DNA of 64,000 nucleotides from Galaxea fascicularis (GCA_948470475.1 OX419338.1:10044247-10108246); one strand, 5' to 3'; counted from the stretch's first letter, positions 36,701 to 47,037 are shown. The notes: a model not told the origin generated them from the letters alone. Made by a program: numbers and translations.

Positions 36701-39700
36701 ACTGTACAAGCATGTAAGACCTGTTGGTTTCTTACCAGCACAGACCAATCAATATTATTGTAATCTCATTAGATCAAGTATTTCTATAGATTAAACCAAG
36801 TGACATATTGGTCAATTTGATTGTTGATTTTTTTATTGATTGGCATCTAGGTGATTGTATATATATAAATGATGGACAAGTTAATGAAAAACCTTCCTAA
36901 AGAATCTCATTTTTCACATGAGCACAAACCTTTGTGATGTCATTTTCATCAGCTGCTATGTGCAATCCTGGAGGAGGTTCCTTGTACATATTTGTGATAT
37001 CCCTAAACAATAATCATTAATCTTTCCAAAAACCTGATAAACTATAAGGTGGATATCAAATTAATTTTATCAAAGAGAGCAACCAATAATAAGGGTTTTG
37101 GTGTTTTTTTGTCAAGATAGCATCAAAACTTGACAAAATTGGCCCAATCTTTTCAAGTTTCAGTCCATTTCCATCTTTGCCACATTGGTAGCATCAGACA
37201 ACAGGAAACAGTTTAAGTGTCATAACAGTCTTAAATAACAAAACTAGACCATTAGTTTTGGATCTCAATTGACCGCATTAAGACATATTTTGAGCTTTAA
37301 AAGGAAGCTAAAATAGCGTGACATAAGCCCCTTTAAAAAACTTTGACATTTGGGATTCCACCTCTCTAGAAATTCTCAGAGGTGTCAAATAGGGGAGTAA
37401 CAGATAATAACAGATAATTGAAAGCAGGATTCCCTGCCAGAATAACAATGATCATTTTGCACCTCTTAGCACTAAGCTGTGCCCCCTTACCTGACAGTCA
37501 CAATGTGATTATGTTCTAGTGCACTTTCAGGTTTAATGTGAAAAATGGATTTATTTAATTAGTTGGACAAAAACTGTACATTTTGATTTTCAGCAACATT
37601 CTTTTGCATTTAATCTGGGAGAAGGGGTTTAAATGTATTGTCCCATTTCCCCTAAATTATACAACATTATGGGATAGTATATATATAAGCTTGTAAGGGA
37701 ATGTGATAGGTGTGAGGTGAGACAAAAGTTCCATGTTAAACACTTAAGTTGATTTTGATGACAAGGTCTTTTTGTTTAGTCAAATAAGGAATCAAGATAC
37801 ATCTTTCTAGTTTGCATTTCAGCGTATTAATTCATAAATTAGATAACGACCATTTGCAGTGACAAAAATTTAGCCCATTGACTACCCTGTCGGCCAAAAC
37901 CAGCCGCACAAGACTCCCATGCTTCAAAACATTGCAGCCTTCTCAATCGAAAGAATATTGCCTTAATTGTCAGTTGTGAGCACGAAATGGAATGTCCTTT
38001 AAATTTGGATATCCAACAAATGCAAGAAACATAGTGATTTTTACCAAATATAGCCTTTTGAGTTTGGACAAGAACGAAAATGACCGTTTTTAACGTCCAA
38101 GAGAAACGACGAAAATGCCCCTTTTTGCCTTTATGTTTTTTAAAGAAATCATTGTCAAAAAACAAAACTTCAACCATCATATCAAAATTCAGTCCTTGTT
38201 CTGGCTTAGAAATGACTTTTTTTGTTCATATTCTTCTCCCAAGCATAGATACAGCCTTTTGTTCCAGTGCATTCCGGCCTTCCTGCCATTTTCAATATCT
38301 CAACTGCATTGCATGCTGGGAAATAACAAGAATTTTTGACAGCGCCTGTTCCTTCCCCCAATTCTTTCACATATAAACTCAGCCACTCCAACCTACTGCC
38401 AAAAATTTGAGCTTGTGGTGATCTTCAGTGCTCACAAATTTCAAAATATGTGGCAGTAGGTCAAGAAATTCATCAATAGTCAAGTCTCAAAGGTACTAAG
38501 TGTCCGACCGGCCAAATTCCCAGTTCATCCAGCAACAAGCCAAATTCGACAACAAAGTACATCACCTCGCTCAGTTTTTTGAGAAAGTGGACTCTTAGCT
38601 ACCGTCACACTTAATGATGCTCATCAGGCAGCCAATACAGAAGAAAAATGGCTGTAAACTTAGAAAAATCGCAAGCAGACCAAACTTGGGCCGTTCTTGT
38701 AGCTCCACAGATGAAAAATAGCTACGTCATAATGACATTTTCAGAAACCTTGAGCCTCCAGTGCCTTAGGACAGCACCACTTTCCATGGTAGTTTCAAAT
38801 AAAGGAATATCATTCCAAAAACGTAAAAACGGCTGGTGGTCAATGGGTTAAAAAAAGCTGAAATAGCAATAAGCTCATGTATGTGTTAAATCTTTTAGTG
38901 CCCATCCCCATCCACCTCCCCCACCTCCGCATGGAGGGGAATACTCCCTTTGCAATTAGTGGTTACATGGTACAAAAAAACACCTTGCTGGAGAGCAAAG
39001 TGTGTACTGGGACATCCAAAACAAAGAAAATTTAAATTAAGTTGCTTTGTTTTCAGTGTCAGAGGTGTTTTTTTGCTCTCCAGCAAGTTGACTGCAATGG
39101 GCCTATTTGCTGTGAAACGCAGCCCGCCCGGTCGGGCATTTCACTATGGAGAAAATTTTGGCCAGAGGCAATAAGGTAAAGGATTCCGTGGAAAAGGCTA
39201 AAGCAATGTGACTGAGAAAAAGTCAACAAGAAAACAATGTCACGGGATGTCTCTCCACAGTGCCTCTGAAGAAAAACACATTAAGCGTGGATTGGCTGTC
39301 ATAATAGTTGTTTGCTTTAATGCGTAATGAATAGTGTATTAGCATTCATGATTACTGTATATTGGTAGAGCTTAAAAGTGCGATTTTAAGCTACACAGAC
39401 AAAAAGGACTTTACATCAGCAATTTCTTCATTTTGTTGAAGGTTATATTCTATGCTTGAGTTTTCAGTGCGGACATCTTGCAATTGATTGTTTTTTTGTT
39501 TATTTATGCTGTGCATATTGATGCCAAGAAACAATTAAAAGAACGCAACAGTTTGAATATATTTAAATTTGAATGTTTGAATAATAAAATGGTTTTAAAC
39601 GTCTGAAACGCGAGAAAATTTACTTTAAATGGCTGGGTTATCTACCTACATATCTAGCACAGGGAATTTTATGCTTTGTGAAGCCCCAACCTGGTGGGGC

Positions 39701-40221
39701 ATTCGACCATAAAACTGGCAACATAGTAGGGAATTTGACCAAAAGTTTTCTGAAAAGTCAAATGCCCGGGGTTTGCCCGGGGGGGAGGGGTTGGGCGTTC
39801 TTGAACTTGACTGATACATTAGTTTTTCAGCTGTCAGTGAGTGGTGTCAAACTCGGAAATTCGACAACAAACTACAAAATAATGTAGTGATTGGCTGCCC
39901 ACGATTCAAACATTACCGGGCAAAAATGAAGACTCAAGGTTGGCATTAGCGAGTTAGGTTGGTAGTTATTGTAGCTTACACAACCAAAACTATCAGTGTG
40001 TATGTTATCACGTGTACGTCAACTCAGACAAGGCTAATACTGAAAACAAGTCGTTACTATTTTACCTCAAATCATATGCTAAACCTAAAGCCTAAGCCTT
40101 ACCTCTGGATTCTAAATATACAAAGTGCAGAAAACGTTTCCCTCGGATATGTCGTATGCCAGCGAGCAACTTTTGGAGTTGCCGATGTCAACAGATCCAA
40201 ACCAGACTCTTTTGCCGCCAT
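32226..40221 (-). CDS. UBE2Z: UBE2Z-like ubiquitin-conjugating enzyme E2, 7 coding exons
   Basis: Coding exons, 5' to 3' on the minus strand, are 40221-40103, 37002-36930, 36152-35965, 34248-34134, 33466-33354, 33246-33156 and 32438-32226. All splice sites are GT/AG, phases match, and they give 303 codons plus stop. The UBC fold starts at YKEPPPGLH (about residue 47) and includes [23 protein letters not shown], an NPN in place of the usual HPN, and the active-site cysteine (about 122) in [39 protein letters not shown], the long C-terminal helix region and [12 protein letters not shown] follow the UBE2Z order exactly. In vertebrates UBE2Z (USE1) is charged by UBA6 and handles ubiquitin and FAT10; in an invertebrate I infer only ubiquitin transfer. 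The tail is acidic ([11 protein letters not shown]). The N-terminus is much shorter than in human UBE2Z (354 aa). The start at 40221 has a good context (CAAGATGGCG); an in-frame ATG at 40242 is an alternative. Confidence 0.9.
32590..32950 (-). mobile_element. tRNA-derived SINE in the last intron of the UBE2Z-like gene
   Basis: On the minus strand the 5' part carries a box-A-like TTGCTCATTTGGTGG (32929-32943) and a box B GGTTCAAACCC (32892-32902), spaced as in a tRNA promoter. A GC-richer body without coding frame then runs to about 32590. Head plus body fits a Pol III SINE. The 3' end is not clearly marked. Confidence 0.5.
33583..33782. mobile_element. ~200-bp palindromic MITE (AATAGGCCATTTC ends)
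   Basis: AATAGGCCATTTCTGAGTTA on the left is mirrored by TAATTCGGAAATGGCCTATT on the right. Nearly the whole element pairs with itself, including GTGCTCATCCTTTCATA / TATGAAAGGATGAGCAC and TCAATTTTCATTCAC / GTGAATGAAAATTGA. It lies in the intron between exons 3 and 4 of the UBE2Z-like gene. Confidence 0.85.
34562..34764. mobile_element. MITE with TTAGTATCACCCAACT ends
   Basis: TTAGTATCACCCAACT at 34562 is matched by AGGTTGGGTGATACTAA ending at 34764. A compact hairpin, GAGGACTATTAGTAATAGTCCTC, sits inside at about 34624. There is no coding frame. A separate small hairpin (AATAGCCC / GGGCTATT) follows at 34768-34798. Confidence 0.85.
34808..35128 (-). mobile_element. tRNA-derived SINE with (ATT)n tail
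   Basis: On the minus strand the head reads TTGGCGCAGTGGTGAGAGCG, with box A (TGGCGCAGTGG, 35102-35112) and box B (GGTTCGATTCC, 35059-35069), followed by a body containing a TTTGA microsatellite (34929-34960). The 3' domain AGCGCTATATAAAAGC ends in an (ATT)n tail at 34808. That tail domain is one I associate with SINEs shared widely among marine invertebrates. A decayed relative lies at 62977-63142. Confidence 0.8.
35248..35641. mobile_element. MITE with TAAGGCCCGGTTCAAACG ends, nested palindromes
   Basis: The left end (TTAGGCCCAGTTCAAACGTC) and right end (GACGTTTGAACCGGGCCTTA) are inverted. The interior is almost entirely built of inverted copies of a few words: GAACTTCTCATGTGC, GAATCAAAT, GGGTCGACCCAA, TCGAATTTAAT. 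It lies in the intron between exons 2 and 3 of the UBE2Z-like gene. This is the most complete member in the window of a group sharing this terminus. Confidence 0.85.
37869..38852. mobile_element. ~980-bp DNA element with TTAACCCATTGACCACC ends
   Basis: TTAGCCCATTGACTACC at 37869 is inverted at 38835-38852 (GGTGGTCAATGGGTTAA). The terminal repeat is short, about 17-25 bp. Frames inside (for example 37839-38180 minus) are not recognisable as a transposase. It occupies intron 1 of the UBE2Z-like gene. Confidence 0.6.
38983..39087. repeat. Small inverted repeat (CTTGCTGGAGAGCAAA)
   Basis: The 16-mer CTTGCTGGAGAGCAAA at about 38983 recurs exactly in reverse complement at about 39072, with AAAAAACACC / GGTGTTTTTT pairs beside each copy in swapped positions. 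It may be a very short MITE. Function is unknown. Confidence 0.5.
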
Positions 40222-40233
40222 CTTGCGTATTAA

Positions 40234-40241
40234 TGACGTCA
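40234..40241. promoter_or_regulatory. CRE/ATF palindrome at the UBE2Z-like start
   Basis: TGACGTCA, the full cAMP-response element consensus, lies 12 bases upstream of the chosen start codon of the UBE2Z-like gene. It overlaps an alternative in-frame ATG (ATGACGTCA at 40242 on the minus strand). Full CRE sites near transcription starts are common in animal housekeeping promoters; activity here is inference. Confidence 0.45.
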
Positions 40242-40817
40242 TAACAACAACCCACAAGCGTTTCCTGGTTTCTAGTTCCCCGCAACCTATTGTGGCCGCG
40301 AGGGCGAGGCTGGGCAGTCCTCTGAATGAACAAGACACCTGTTGGCGTTAACGTGGGATGCACTATTTGATGGAAAGATTAGTTTTGATGACTCACTGTA
40401 GTGAGATGTTGTTTCTATGTGCGACTAGTTTGTGTGTCGTGTTTTCCACTTTTTAATTGTAAATAATCCAATGAGTCTCCTTGATTGTTCCAAACTTGCA
40501 GCTGTCTCTTTTCCGTTTGTCACTAGCCGTTAAGATTTGAGTAAATTTGAAATATTTTTCAACAAACGTGTGGATGATTACGAGACGACAGCCAATTTAT
40601 TCCGACGGAAACTTTCCTTTGTGTATACCCCACGTAATAACTGGAATCAAGCAGACCGTTTATTTTTTATAAGGTAGGGGAGGGACTGGTGGGATTTAAG
40701 GGAAGCATGCAAAACAATATAGCTTCAAGGGGCAGTCGAAAATATATGGTGAATGGTGAAGTTTGGTATTGACGGCATCTGTAATGCAAACATTCTGCCT
40801 GAATGCCTCCTACAATC

Positions 40818-41070
40818 TAGACTGCGAGCAGTCTCTCTTTTGCTCTAAAATCTGTGGAACGAACGCGATATACTAGCGGGAATCTGCGAGTCGGTAGTTT
40901 CGTGTGTGTGGGCGCCTGTTATGCCTGTCACAGAAATTGCGTGGGCAACTGTTCACTCGTAACAGGCGCCCACGAAACTACCGGCTCGCGGATTCCCCGC
41001 TCGTAGATCGGTATGCACTTTAAGTAGGGTGATTAAAGTGTATAGCAAAAGAGAGACTGCTCACAGTCTA
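40818..41070. mobile_element. MITE with TAGACTGCGAGCAGTCTCTC ends
   Basis: The left end TAGACTGCGAGCAGTCTC matches the right end GAGACTGCTCACAGTCTA in reverse complement. A second, inner pair is GAATCTGCGAGTCGGTAGTT / AACTACCGGCTCGCGGATTC plus GGGCGCCTGTTA / TAACAGGCGCCC. About 250 bp, non-coding. It lies just upstream of the UBE2Z-like gene. Confidence 0.85.
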
Positions 41071-41118
41071 CCTACACTCGGAATTTCTGGTCCCCTTATC
41101 ACCGTTTCTGACAGTACT

Positions 41119-41350
41119 GTAAAGGATGGACCATTAAAAAAGTGATGGGTGAGGAGGTGGGGGAAAACGAAAAAAATTCTCGCCAAGAAAAATGAAAAGA
41201 AAAAAATTCGTGCAAAGAAGAAAGGAGAGACGGAAATGCAGGTGTCCACTGCCAAAAAAAATATGCTGGATCAACAATTGGCAAAAACATTATCGTGTGA
41301 GCTAAAAATACTCCACCCTCCATTACTTTTTTAATGGTCCATTCCTTACA
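41119..41350. mobile_element. MITE with TGTAAGGATGGACCATTAAA ends
   Basis: TGTAAAGGATGGACCATTAA at 41119 returns as TTAATGGTCCATTCCTTACA ending at 41350, with the subterminal AAAGTGATGGG / CCATTACTTT also paired. The interior is A-rich. The frames in it (41061-41334) are low-complexity Lys/Phe runs, not genes. Confidence 0.8.
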
Positions 41351-41544
41351 TTCAAAAACTCATTAATAATCATAAAGGAAACACAAAAGAAATTAATGTG
41401 TAATGAGTATCTTTATATGCGATGTTGACACAGCTAAATTTTACAGCCAATTCTATCCGCAAAAAAAATAAAAATAAACCCAACGATTACTCTACAAATA
41501 AATAGATCTACCACAAAAGTTTTTGAAGCTGTTCAAAAAACTCG

Positions 41545-41610
41545 CAGACGTGTTTTGTCGGGTATAATAACACTCGGCTACGCCTGTTTTTAAACCCGAT
41601 AAAACTCTGC
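41545..41610. mobile_element. Short hairpin element (GTGTTTTGTCGGGT / ACCCGATAAAAC)
   Basis: GACGTGTTTTGTCGGG pairs with CCCGATAAAACTC across about 35 bases that include ACACTCGGCTACGCC. I recall this hairpin as a very common short repeat in cnidarian DNA, but have not verified that. Confidence 0.55.
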
Positions 41611-41974
41611 TGCTCGTTTTAAACATTACTTTAAGTTTCATGTAAGTCCGGCGTTACTGTTAGAACGAAAACTGCAAAATTAACGAACTAACCAAATTTG
41701 AGAGGCATTTGTTGAATTTGACAGACGCCAAAATGTAACTAAATTGACTAAATTAACATGATAACGGTCTACTATACTGTCTTCTCGATTTTGTTTTTGC
41801 ACCAAAGTCCTGCACTCAGCGGGCTATCTCTTGATTTTATGATGCAAAAAATCGATCAGTTTGCAACCACATATAAAGTAATAAACTGACCGAGCAAACG
41901 TAATAGCCTTTCTTTTGAACAAAAGATTGACATTGAATTGAAACATTACAAATATTTTTTCCAGCATTCACATC

Positions 41975-42113
41975 ATGGAGAACATATTTGCAAGTGTTAA
42001 AGTGGCAAACTGTTCGAATCCAAATCAATTCTTTAACAGAAAGTTGGGGCGAAGAAAGGCAGAGTTTCGAAACTTTCACTTGTCGGAGTCTGAGGATGAA
42101 TGTAGCAAGAGCG
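41975..42113 (+). other. Possible orphan 5' coding exon
   Basis: An ATG in fair context (CATCATGGAG) opens a frame beginning MENIFASVKVANC and reaching ESEDECSKS, then a good donor (GCGGTAAGCG). The residue mix is plausible for a real N-terminus and unlike the low-complexity frames around it. I found no matching downstream exon before the GPCR. It could be a 5' exon of the receptor gene, of another gene, or chance. Confidence 0.2.
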
Positions 42114-43100
42114 GTAAGCGTTCACGTACGAACCGGAAAACTCCCCGAAGAGACGTTTCTGCACGATGCGGTAAAACTGTTGGAACGGCTCTTCGTCCCT
42201 ACGGGAACGCTTGCTTTGTAGGCTAGGATGGATGGAGAAAAGCAGTTACCCGTCAAGTTGGCTAGCTGACAAGAATGGAAGCGGTTTTTTTCTTCGAGCC
42301 GATATCTAAATTAAACATTTGGGAACTCGAACCTTTTATTATGTTCTTTTCTAGAAAATATCTTTGTTTGGTTTGGCGGTTGAAGGTAACATTTGAAGTA
42401 TTGCCTTGTAGCATTTGATGATAGGCGAATCCAAAAAATAGAAAGAAAACGTCTATTGAAAATTGCCAAAAGTATCTTCACTTCGCCAAATAAGTGAGGA
42501 CCTAGAATAATTACAGAACTAGGTTTTAATTACACCATTTCTTAAGAATTGCTAACATTTGATTGAAAGAGGGCTAACGAGTTGTTCATTATCTGGCATT
42601 TCTAAAACCATAGTTATCAAGGCACGATTAGCATGACAAATGTTTCCCCAGAAGTCAACTTTATTAATTGCAGCGCGCTTTTAAAAAGTGAAAATTTGAT
42701 ATGATCTTTTGAATCAGCAAATAGAGCAGCTGACTAAAAGGCTCCAAATTAAATACACGCACGTAAGATAAAGAAGATAAAAGCACAAAATCGGAAAAAA
42801 ATAAAGCACTTTAATGACCCGTTTTTTAAACGCAGGTGGTCAAATGCTAAACTGAAACAAGAAAGGCGTTAGCAGCAAGGCGACGCGAATTTTGAGTACG
42901 AAGACCTCTTTAAAAGCGGCTTGATCAGTATCTTCTACACGAAAAGAGTTCGTTCTTGCACCTCTCCTACCCGCAGAAATGCAATTTTAGACTTATCTCT
43001 TAAAGAGATCTAAAGACTACTTTGGTGCAAGGAAAAGCCCATATTCACAATTGTACTGGAACAATCACAGGGGACTAAAAACTAAGTTGGACGTTAAGAC
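42114..43100. other. 5' flank of the GPCR gene, no other gene seen
   Basis: AT-rich with no frame of note. It must hold the receptor promoter and 5' UTR, but I cannot place a start site or TATA box with confidence. Confidence 0.4.
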
Positions 43101-44177
43101 ATGCCGATTACTTCGAAAAACGCTGCTTTCGATCCTGACACTGCCGAAAACAGTACGAACGCAACAAATATTCTACCTCTGTTTGAAAGCGACGTCGAGA
43201 GGGGGTTAAAATTAACAGCGTTCGTTCTTCTCTTTGCGGTCTCTTTACCTGGAAACTCGCTGTTGATCGCAGTCTTATTCAAGAACGCCAATCAAAGAAT
43301 GAGAACGCCCAGTAACCACTTCATCTTCAACATGGCCTGTGCAGATATCCTCCTCACCGTGTATTGCCTGCCCCAGACTGCGATTATCATCGCATCTCAG
43401 TACCGATGGCTTATCAGTGGGGTGGCAGGCCAGATTTTTTGCCGTTTATCGTTTTTCATTGGCCAAATGTCGGTGCTGGTTTCGACTGGAAGCCTATTCG
43501 TTATCGCCTTGGATCGATGTTTTATGGTTTTTCATCCACTCAAACGGAAAATTACACTTCGTGTCGCTCGTTGTGTGATAGCTTTGCTGTGGATTTTTGC
43601 TATAATATTTACACTGCCACTGTCAAGAATGGCCAACGTCTTCGAAATACACCCGGGATTTCTTGTTTGCAGTATAGATCTTGACATGTTATACTTTGCC
43701 ATTGCCTATCTCTTGTTTTGCTTTCCTATCATCATTGGGTTGCCTCTTACCGCCACCATCTGCATTTACATTGCCATTGGAATCAAACTGAACCGTACTA
43801 AGTCACCTGGAAACCAACTGCCATCAACTCAAGAACGGAGAGAGCGAATGAACCACAAGATTCTCACGATGCTAGTGGCTGTCGTCATGGCGCTTATCAT
43901 CTGCCGTTTTCCTTTAATAATTTTAATTATAGCCTGTTTCTCTGGCTCAGCATTCATCTGTGCATCACCTACTTATATGTTCGTTGGTTGGTTTCTCACG
44001 TACGCTAACAGCGGAATAAACCCCTGGATTTATTTCATCTTCAACGAGCAGTTTCGCCATGGTGCGCGACTGCTGCTGGAGAAACGGTTCCCCTGTTGTT
44101 TTAAAACTACGAACGAGGTCGATCCTGTGGACTCTGATGGTATCCAGATGACTACTCACGTGGCACAACATCACTGA
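43101..44177 (+). CDS. Class A (rhodopsin-like) GPCR, orphan, intronless, 358 aa
   Basis: Seven hydrophobic segments fit a rhodopsin-family receptor at the plasma membrane. TM1 has GN (51-52). TM2 has NMACADILL, with the conserved Asp at 82. TM3 begins after Cys114 and ends in DRC (138-140) in place of DRY. Extracellular loop 2 carries Cys190 for the usual disulphide. TM6 has CRFP (268-271) where CWxP is typical. TM7 has NPWIY (307-311), matching NPxxY. The N-terminus has two N-glycosylation sequons (NST at 17, NAT at 20) and the C-tail has a PCC palmitoylation-type site (331-333). The layout is most like peptide or monoamine-type receptors, but ligand and G protein cannot be predicted. The whole frame is one exon, as is common for the expanded lineage-specific receptor families of cnidarians. 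The first ATG after the upstream stops is used. Confidence 0.92.
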   Translation: MPITSKNAAFDPDTAENSTNATNILPLFESDVERGLKLTAFVLLFAVSLPGNSLLIAVLFKNANQRMRTPSNHFIFNMACADILLTVYCLPQTAIIIASQYRWLISGVAGQIFCRLSFFIGQMSVLVSTGSLFVIALDRCFMVFHPLKRKITLRVARCVIALLWIFAIIFTLPLSRMANVFEIHPGFLVCSIDLDMLYFAIAYLLFCFPIIIGLPLTATICIYIAIGIKLNRTKSPGNQLPSTQERRERMNHKILTMLVAVVMALIICRFPLIILIIACFSGSAFICASPTYMFVGWFLTYANSGINPWIYFIFNEQFRHGARLLLEKRFPCCFKTTNEVDPVDSDGIQMTTHVAQHH

Positions 44178-44328
44178 AACTCCGCAATCTTCTGTGTCTC
44201 CTCTAATAAACCAGTTGTCAAATTTGTTTAGAGCTCGGCCACGTCCGGACTTGGAATGCATCAACTCGTGAAACGCTGGATTGTTAATGGAACCTGGCGA
44301 GAGAACCATAGGACAGACTATTTATTGA

Positions 44329-44334
44329 AATAAA
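44329..44334 (+). terminator. Polyadenylation signal of the GPCR gene
   Basis: AATAAA lies about 150 bases after the receptor stop codon, followed by a T/G-rich stretch (ATGTCTGGGTGCATTTTAG). This gives a short 3' UTR of roughly 170 bases. Confidence 0.6.
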
Positions 44335-44770
44335 GATATGTCTGGGTGCATTTTAGTATGTTCAGCCAAGCACTAAAGAAGCCCTGTTACATGGCGTTCA
44401 TGAAGACGTTTTTCCTACGACCTTATTTGATCAAGGCCTGGGTAAATTTTCAAGTACAACAGACATTCCTACAGATCACGTGACATATCAAGTGTCCGTT
44501 TCTTGAAAGGACAGTGAACTTCCAGTAAGCGACCTCCCAAAATGTCAACCCTGGCAGACCACTTGAGGTCTACATTTCGGAATTTTTGTTCATAATTAGC
44601 CGATGATAATTGTACACTCCATGCTGTGATGCTTCCGTTAAGCCATATAACAGCTAAACAAAAACACAACTGTAAAGCAAAGAATTCTAGTAGTCAGGGT
44701 GATTACCAGGCTGATGATTGTTTCGCTCTAAAATATCATGACAGTTCTTTGAGGGAGCCTGGCAAAGCTT

Positions 44771-45307
44771 AACAGTAGTTAACTCCCGATAACTGGTACC
44801 CTCGGCAACTCGAACAACACTGATTTCCTCTGGAGATGCTCCTTACATTTACTGCCATTTTGCACCCAATAACTCGAACCTGCAGGTCATATCCTCTATA
44901 ATTTTTACCTCGATAACGCGAACCACTTTTCCAAAGTATAATAAAGAGTCAAAATATACTCCAAAAAATTCAACGAACTGAGTCAAATTTAGCCGAGCAT
45001 GTATCCTTGAAGGTATTGCAGTATCCCACAGTTGTGTCCGTCTGCTCAGCATTACGCATTTTGAACAGTATTCTCTTACATGTTACTTTGTTTTCCTAGC
45101 AAAATATCGTTCGGTTTTTAATCTTTCTTCGCACCATACCTGACTAAACACGTTGCCTATATAAATAGCAAAGAAATGCATGTAAAGAAAACATTATATA
45201 ATCTCCGGTCATTTGTTCATATCTCTCGATAACTCGAACTCCCGTTTACTCGAACCTTTTCTGGTTTCCCGTGAAGGTTGAAATTATCGGGCCGGGGTTA
45301 ACTGTAC
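44771..45307. mobile_element. pogo/Tigger-like non-autonomous DNA element
   Basis: The left end ACAGTAGTTAACTCCCGATAAC is matched by the right end, whose reverse complement starts TACAGTTAACCCCGGCCCGATAA. Repeated GATAACTCGAAC / GTTCGAGTTATC-like words follow inward on both sides. Ends of the type CAGTTGACTCTCGATAACTCGAA are typical of pogo-group Tc1/mariner elements. At about 540 bp with no transposase, it is non-autonomous. Confidence 0.65.
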
Positions 45308-45550
45308 TAAGATGCTAAGTGAGGGTCTTGGTTCTTTAGAGGAAACTGAACAAGAGCTAATAACCAATGGATTGCCCCCCGCTTGTACTTTAACTACATC
45401 AATGCTGGATATTTCAGTGGAAACAGGAATCGAAAGCACTACTGTAACAATACAAAAATTAGGGGACAAGTTTTTCCAACTAGATATCGGGTTTGGTTTT
45501 TATTCGTCAGATTCGGCCCTGTCAGCTCGTGCTCAGCTTACAGAATGAAT

Positions 45551-45868
45551 CCCTTACCTGGTTCATACGTGCGACGCAAATGCAAGCGCAAGCTAAGATA
45601 CGCAAGCGCAGTCGAAGTCTTTATCCAAGATGGCGAACGAGGCTGACGTACATACCTTGCGTTTGCATTTGCGTTTGCGTTGCCCCGGTTCACACGTGTG
45701 AAGCGCAAATGCAAGCGGAAATGCAAGAAAATGAAGAATTGTCCATTTCTTGCGTTGGCGCTTGCGCTTACGTTTGCATTTGTGTTATGGTAGTTCCCAC
45801 GTGTATTTCCTTGCGTTTGCATTTGCACTTGCGTTTGCATTTGCGTCGCACGTGTGAACCAGGCTTTA
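45551..45868. mobile_element. MITE with AAGCCTGGTTCACACG ends and GCAAATGCAAGC words
   Basis: CCTGGTTCATACGTGCGACG at about 45558 is mirrored by CGTCGCACGTGTGAACCAGG ending near 45863. The interior is made of repeated and inverted GCAAATGCAAGC / GCTTGCGTTTGC words, plus an inner CCGGTTCACACGTGTGAAG. Several frames run through it in both strands only because these words lack stops. Confidence 0.8.
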
Positions 45869-47035
45869 GACTGACGCTATCTGTCAACGTAAGGTGTGCC
45901 GTGCCCTGCTGTGATTGGCTAGATTTTATATTCTTTTGAAATCGGTAAGATGCTTCGAGAACGCGGCGGGTTAACTTAACATGCAAATATTTTGAGATAA
46001 TTAGTTAATTAACTTGAGTGTCCATTCTTCCAACGTATTAAAAGCAACTGGCCTCACAGTTCGTGTCGAAAACTCGACCAGGAATATTCCGATATGTAGG
46101 CCTTTCTTGACAAGGGGGGAGTACTTATCTAAGTTAATTTAAGTCACTACGCAAACCTGGTAGTCATCCTAGGTACTTTCTGGTAAGCACAGTTCCAACA
46201 CTTTGGAATTAACTGGAACAAATGTTTTTACGAGTTCAGGGTAAAAGTTATCAACTTTGTCGGCTTTGGGGAGACCAACGCATCGACAACAAAAATTTAC
46301 CCGTGAGAAAAAACGTGTTCTAGGGTACATTTCCTTAGGGAGTAGCCTTAGTTGTCGCGCTGGTGGCTAAAGAGACTCTAAGTATTAGTTGCTTTGTAAC
46401 CTTAAAGGTCGCGGAGGATATATGATCTTGAATATATCTGTAACGCAAAAATATTGCAAGGAGTATTATTTTGGAAACTTAATATCATGAGCGTTTGAAA
46501 GTCAATTCGGCTAAAACTAACAGAGGAATTGGCGAATAATGGAAGTGCATAAGATTGTTTTTTTATTGAATGGATCGCACTTTGGGGCAATGGTGTTAGC
46601 CACAAAATTTAACATTTGTTAAAACGTAGCTTTGTGCACAAGCTTTCCACGAGAAGAACGCAAAGAAATTTGTTTTCACCACTCAGTGATCGGTAAAAAC
46701 CTCTTGTGCGTCAAATCCGTATCCCATCAATCCACCGATCCAATCCTTAATGTCAAATACACTTTACTCACCCATTCACTCATTCCATTTATGTCCAGTC
46801 ATGCCCCCATCACTTTCTCTCCGCAACCCAAGAATGTATTCATAGTTCTACAAATTCTGTCGATAAAAGTATTCAATTTGCACATCTGTTTAACTGAGAG
46901 ACAGGAATCACGATTCTCCCTAAAATATCGGTCAAAACGGAAAGTACCGTCTCTTACTGAGGGTTATTGAAATCTACGTATGCATGTAGTGGGTACTTCG
47001 TGTATCCCCTATTATATTGTATTTAGAATCATATA
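45869..47035. other. No recognisable gene
   Basis: Frames are short. The 112-codon frame at 46632-46970 has no recognised similarity and no linked exons. No RNA gene or repeat arms are seen. Confidence 0.4.
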
Positions 47036-47037
47036 TA

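Noticed and set aside
41061..41334. Phe/Lys-rich frames around 41061-41334
   Set aside because: They are read through the A-rich interior of the MITE at 41119-41350.
44469..44669. 66-codon minus frame after a splice-acceptor-like sequence
   Set aside because: It reads as plausible protein but has no recognised homology and no partner exon on the minus strand, so it was left out.
45312..45548. 78-codon frame MLSEGLGSLEETEQ as a gene
   Set aside because: No family is recognised, no splice partner is found, and it lies between a pogo-like element and a MITE; it may be a chance frame.
45383..45986. Several 70-148 codon frames with repeated Cys/Val or Asn/Ala-rich peptides
   Set aside because: They follow the GCAAATGCAAGC words of the MITE at 45551-45868 in different frames.
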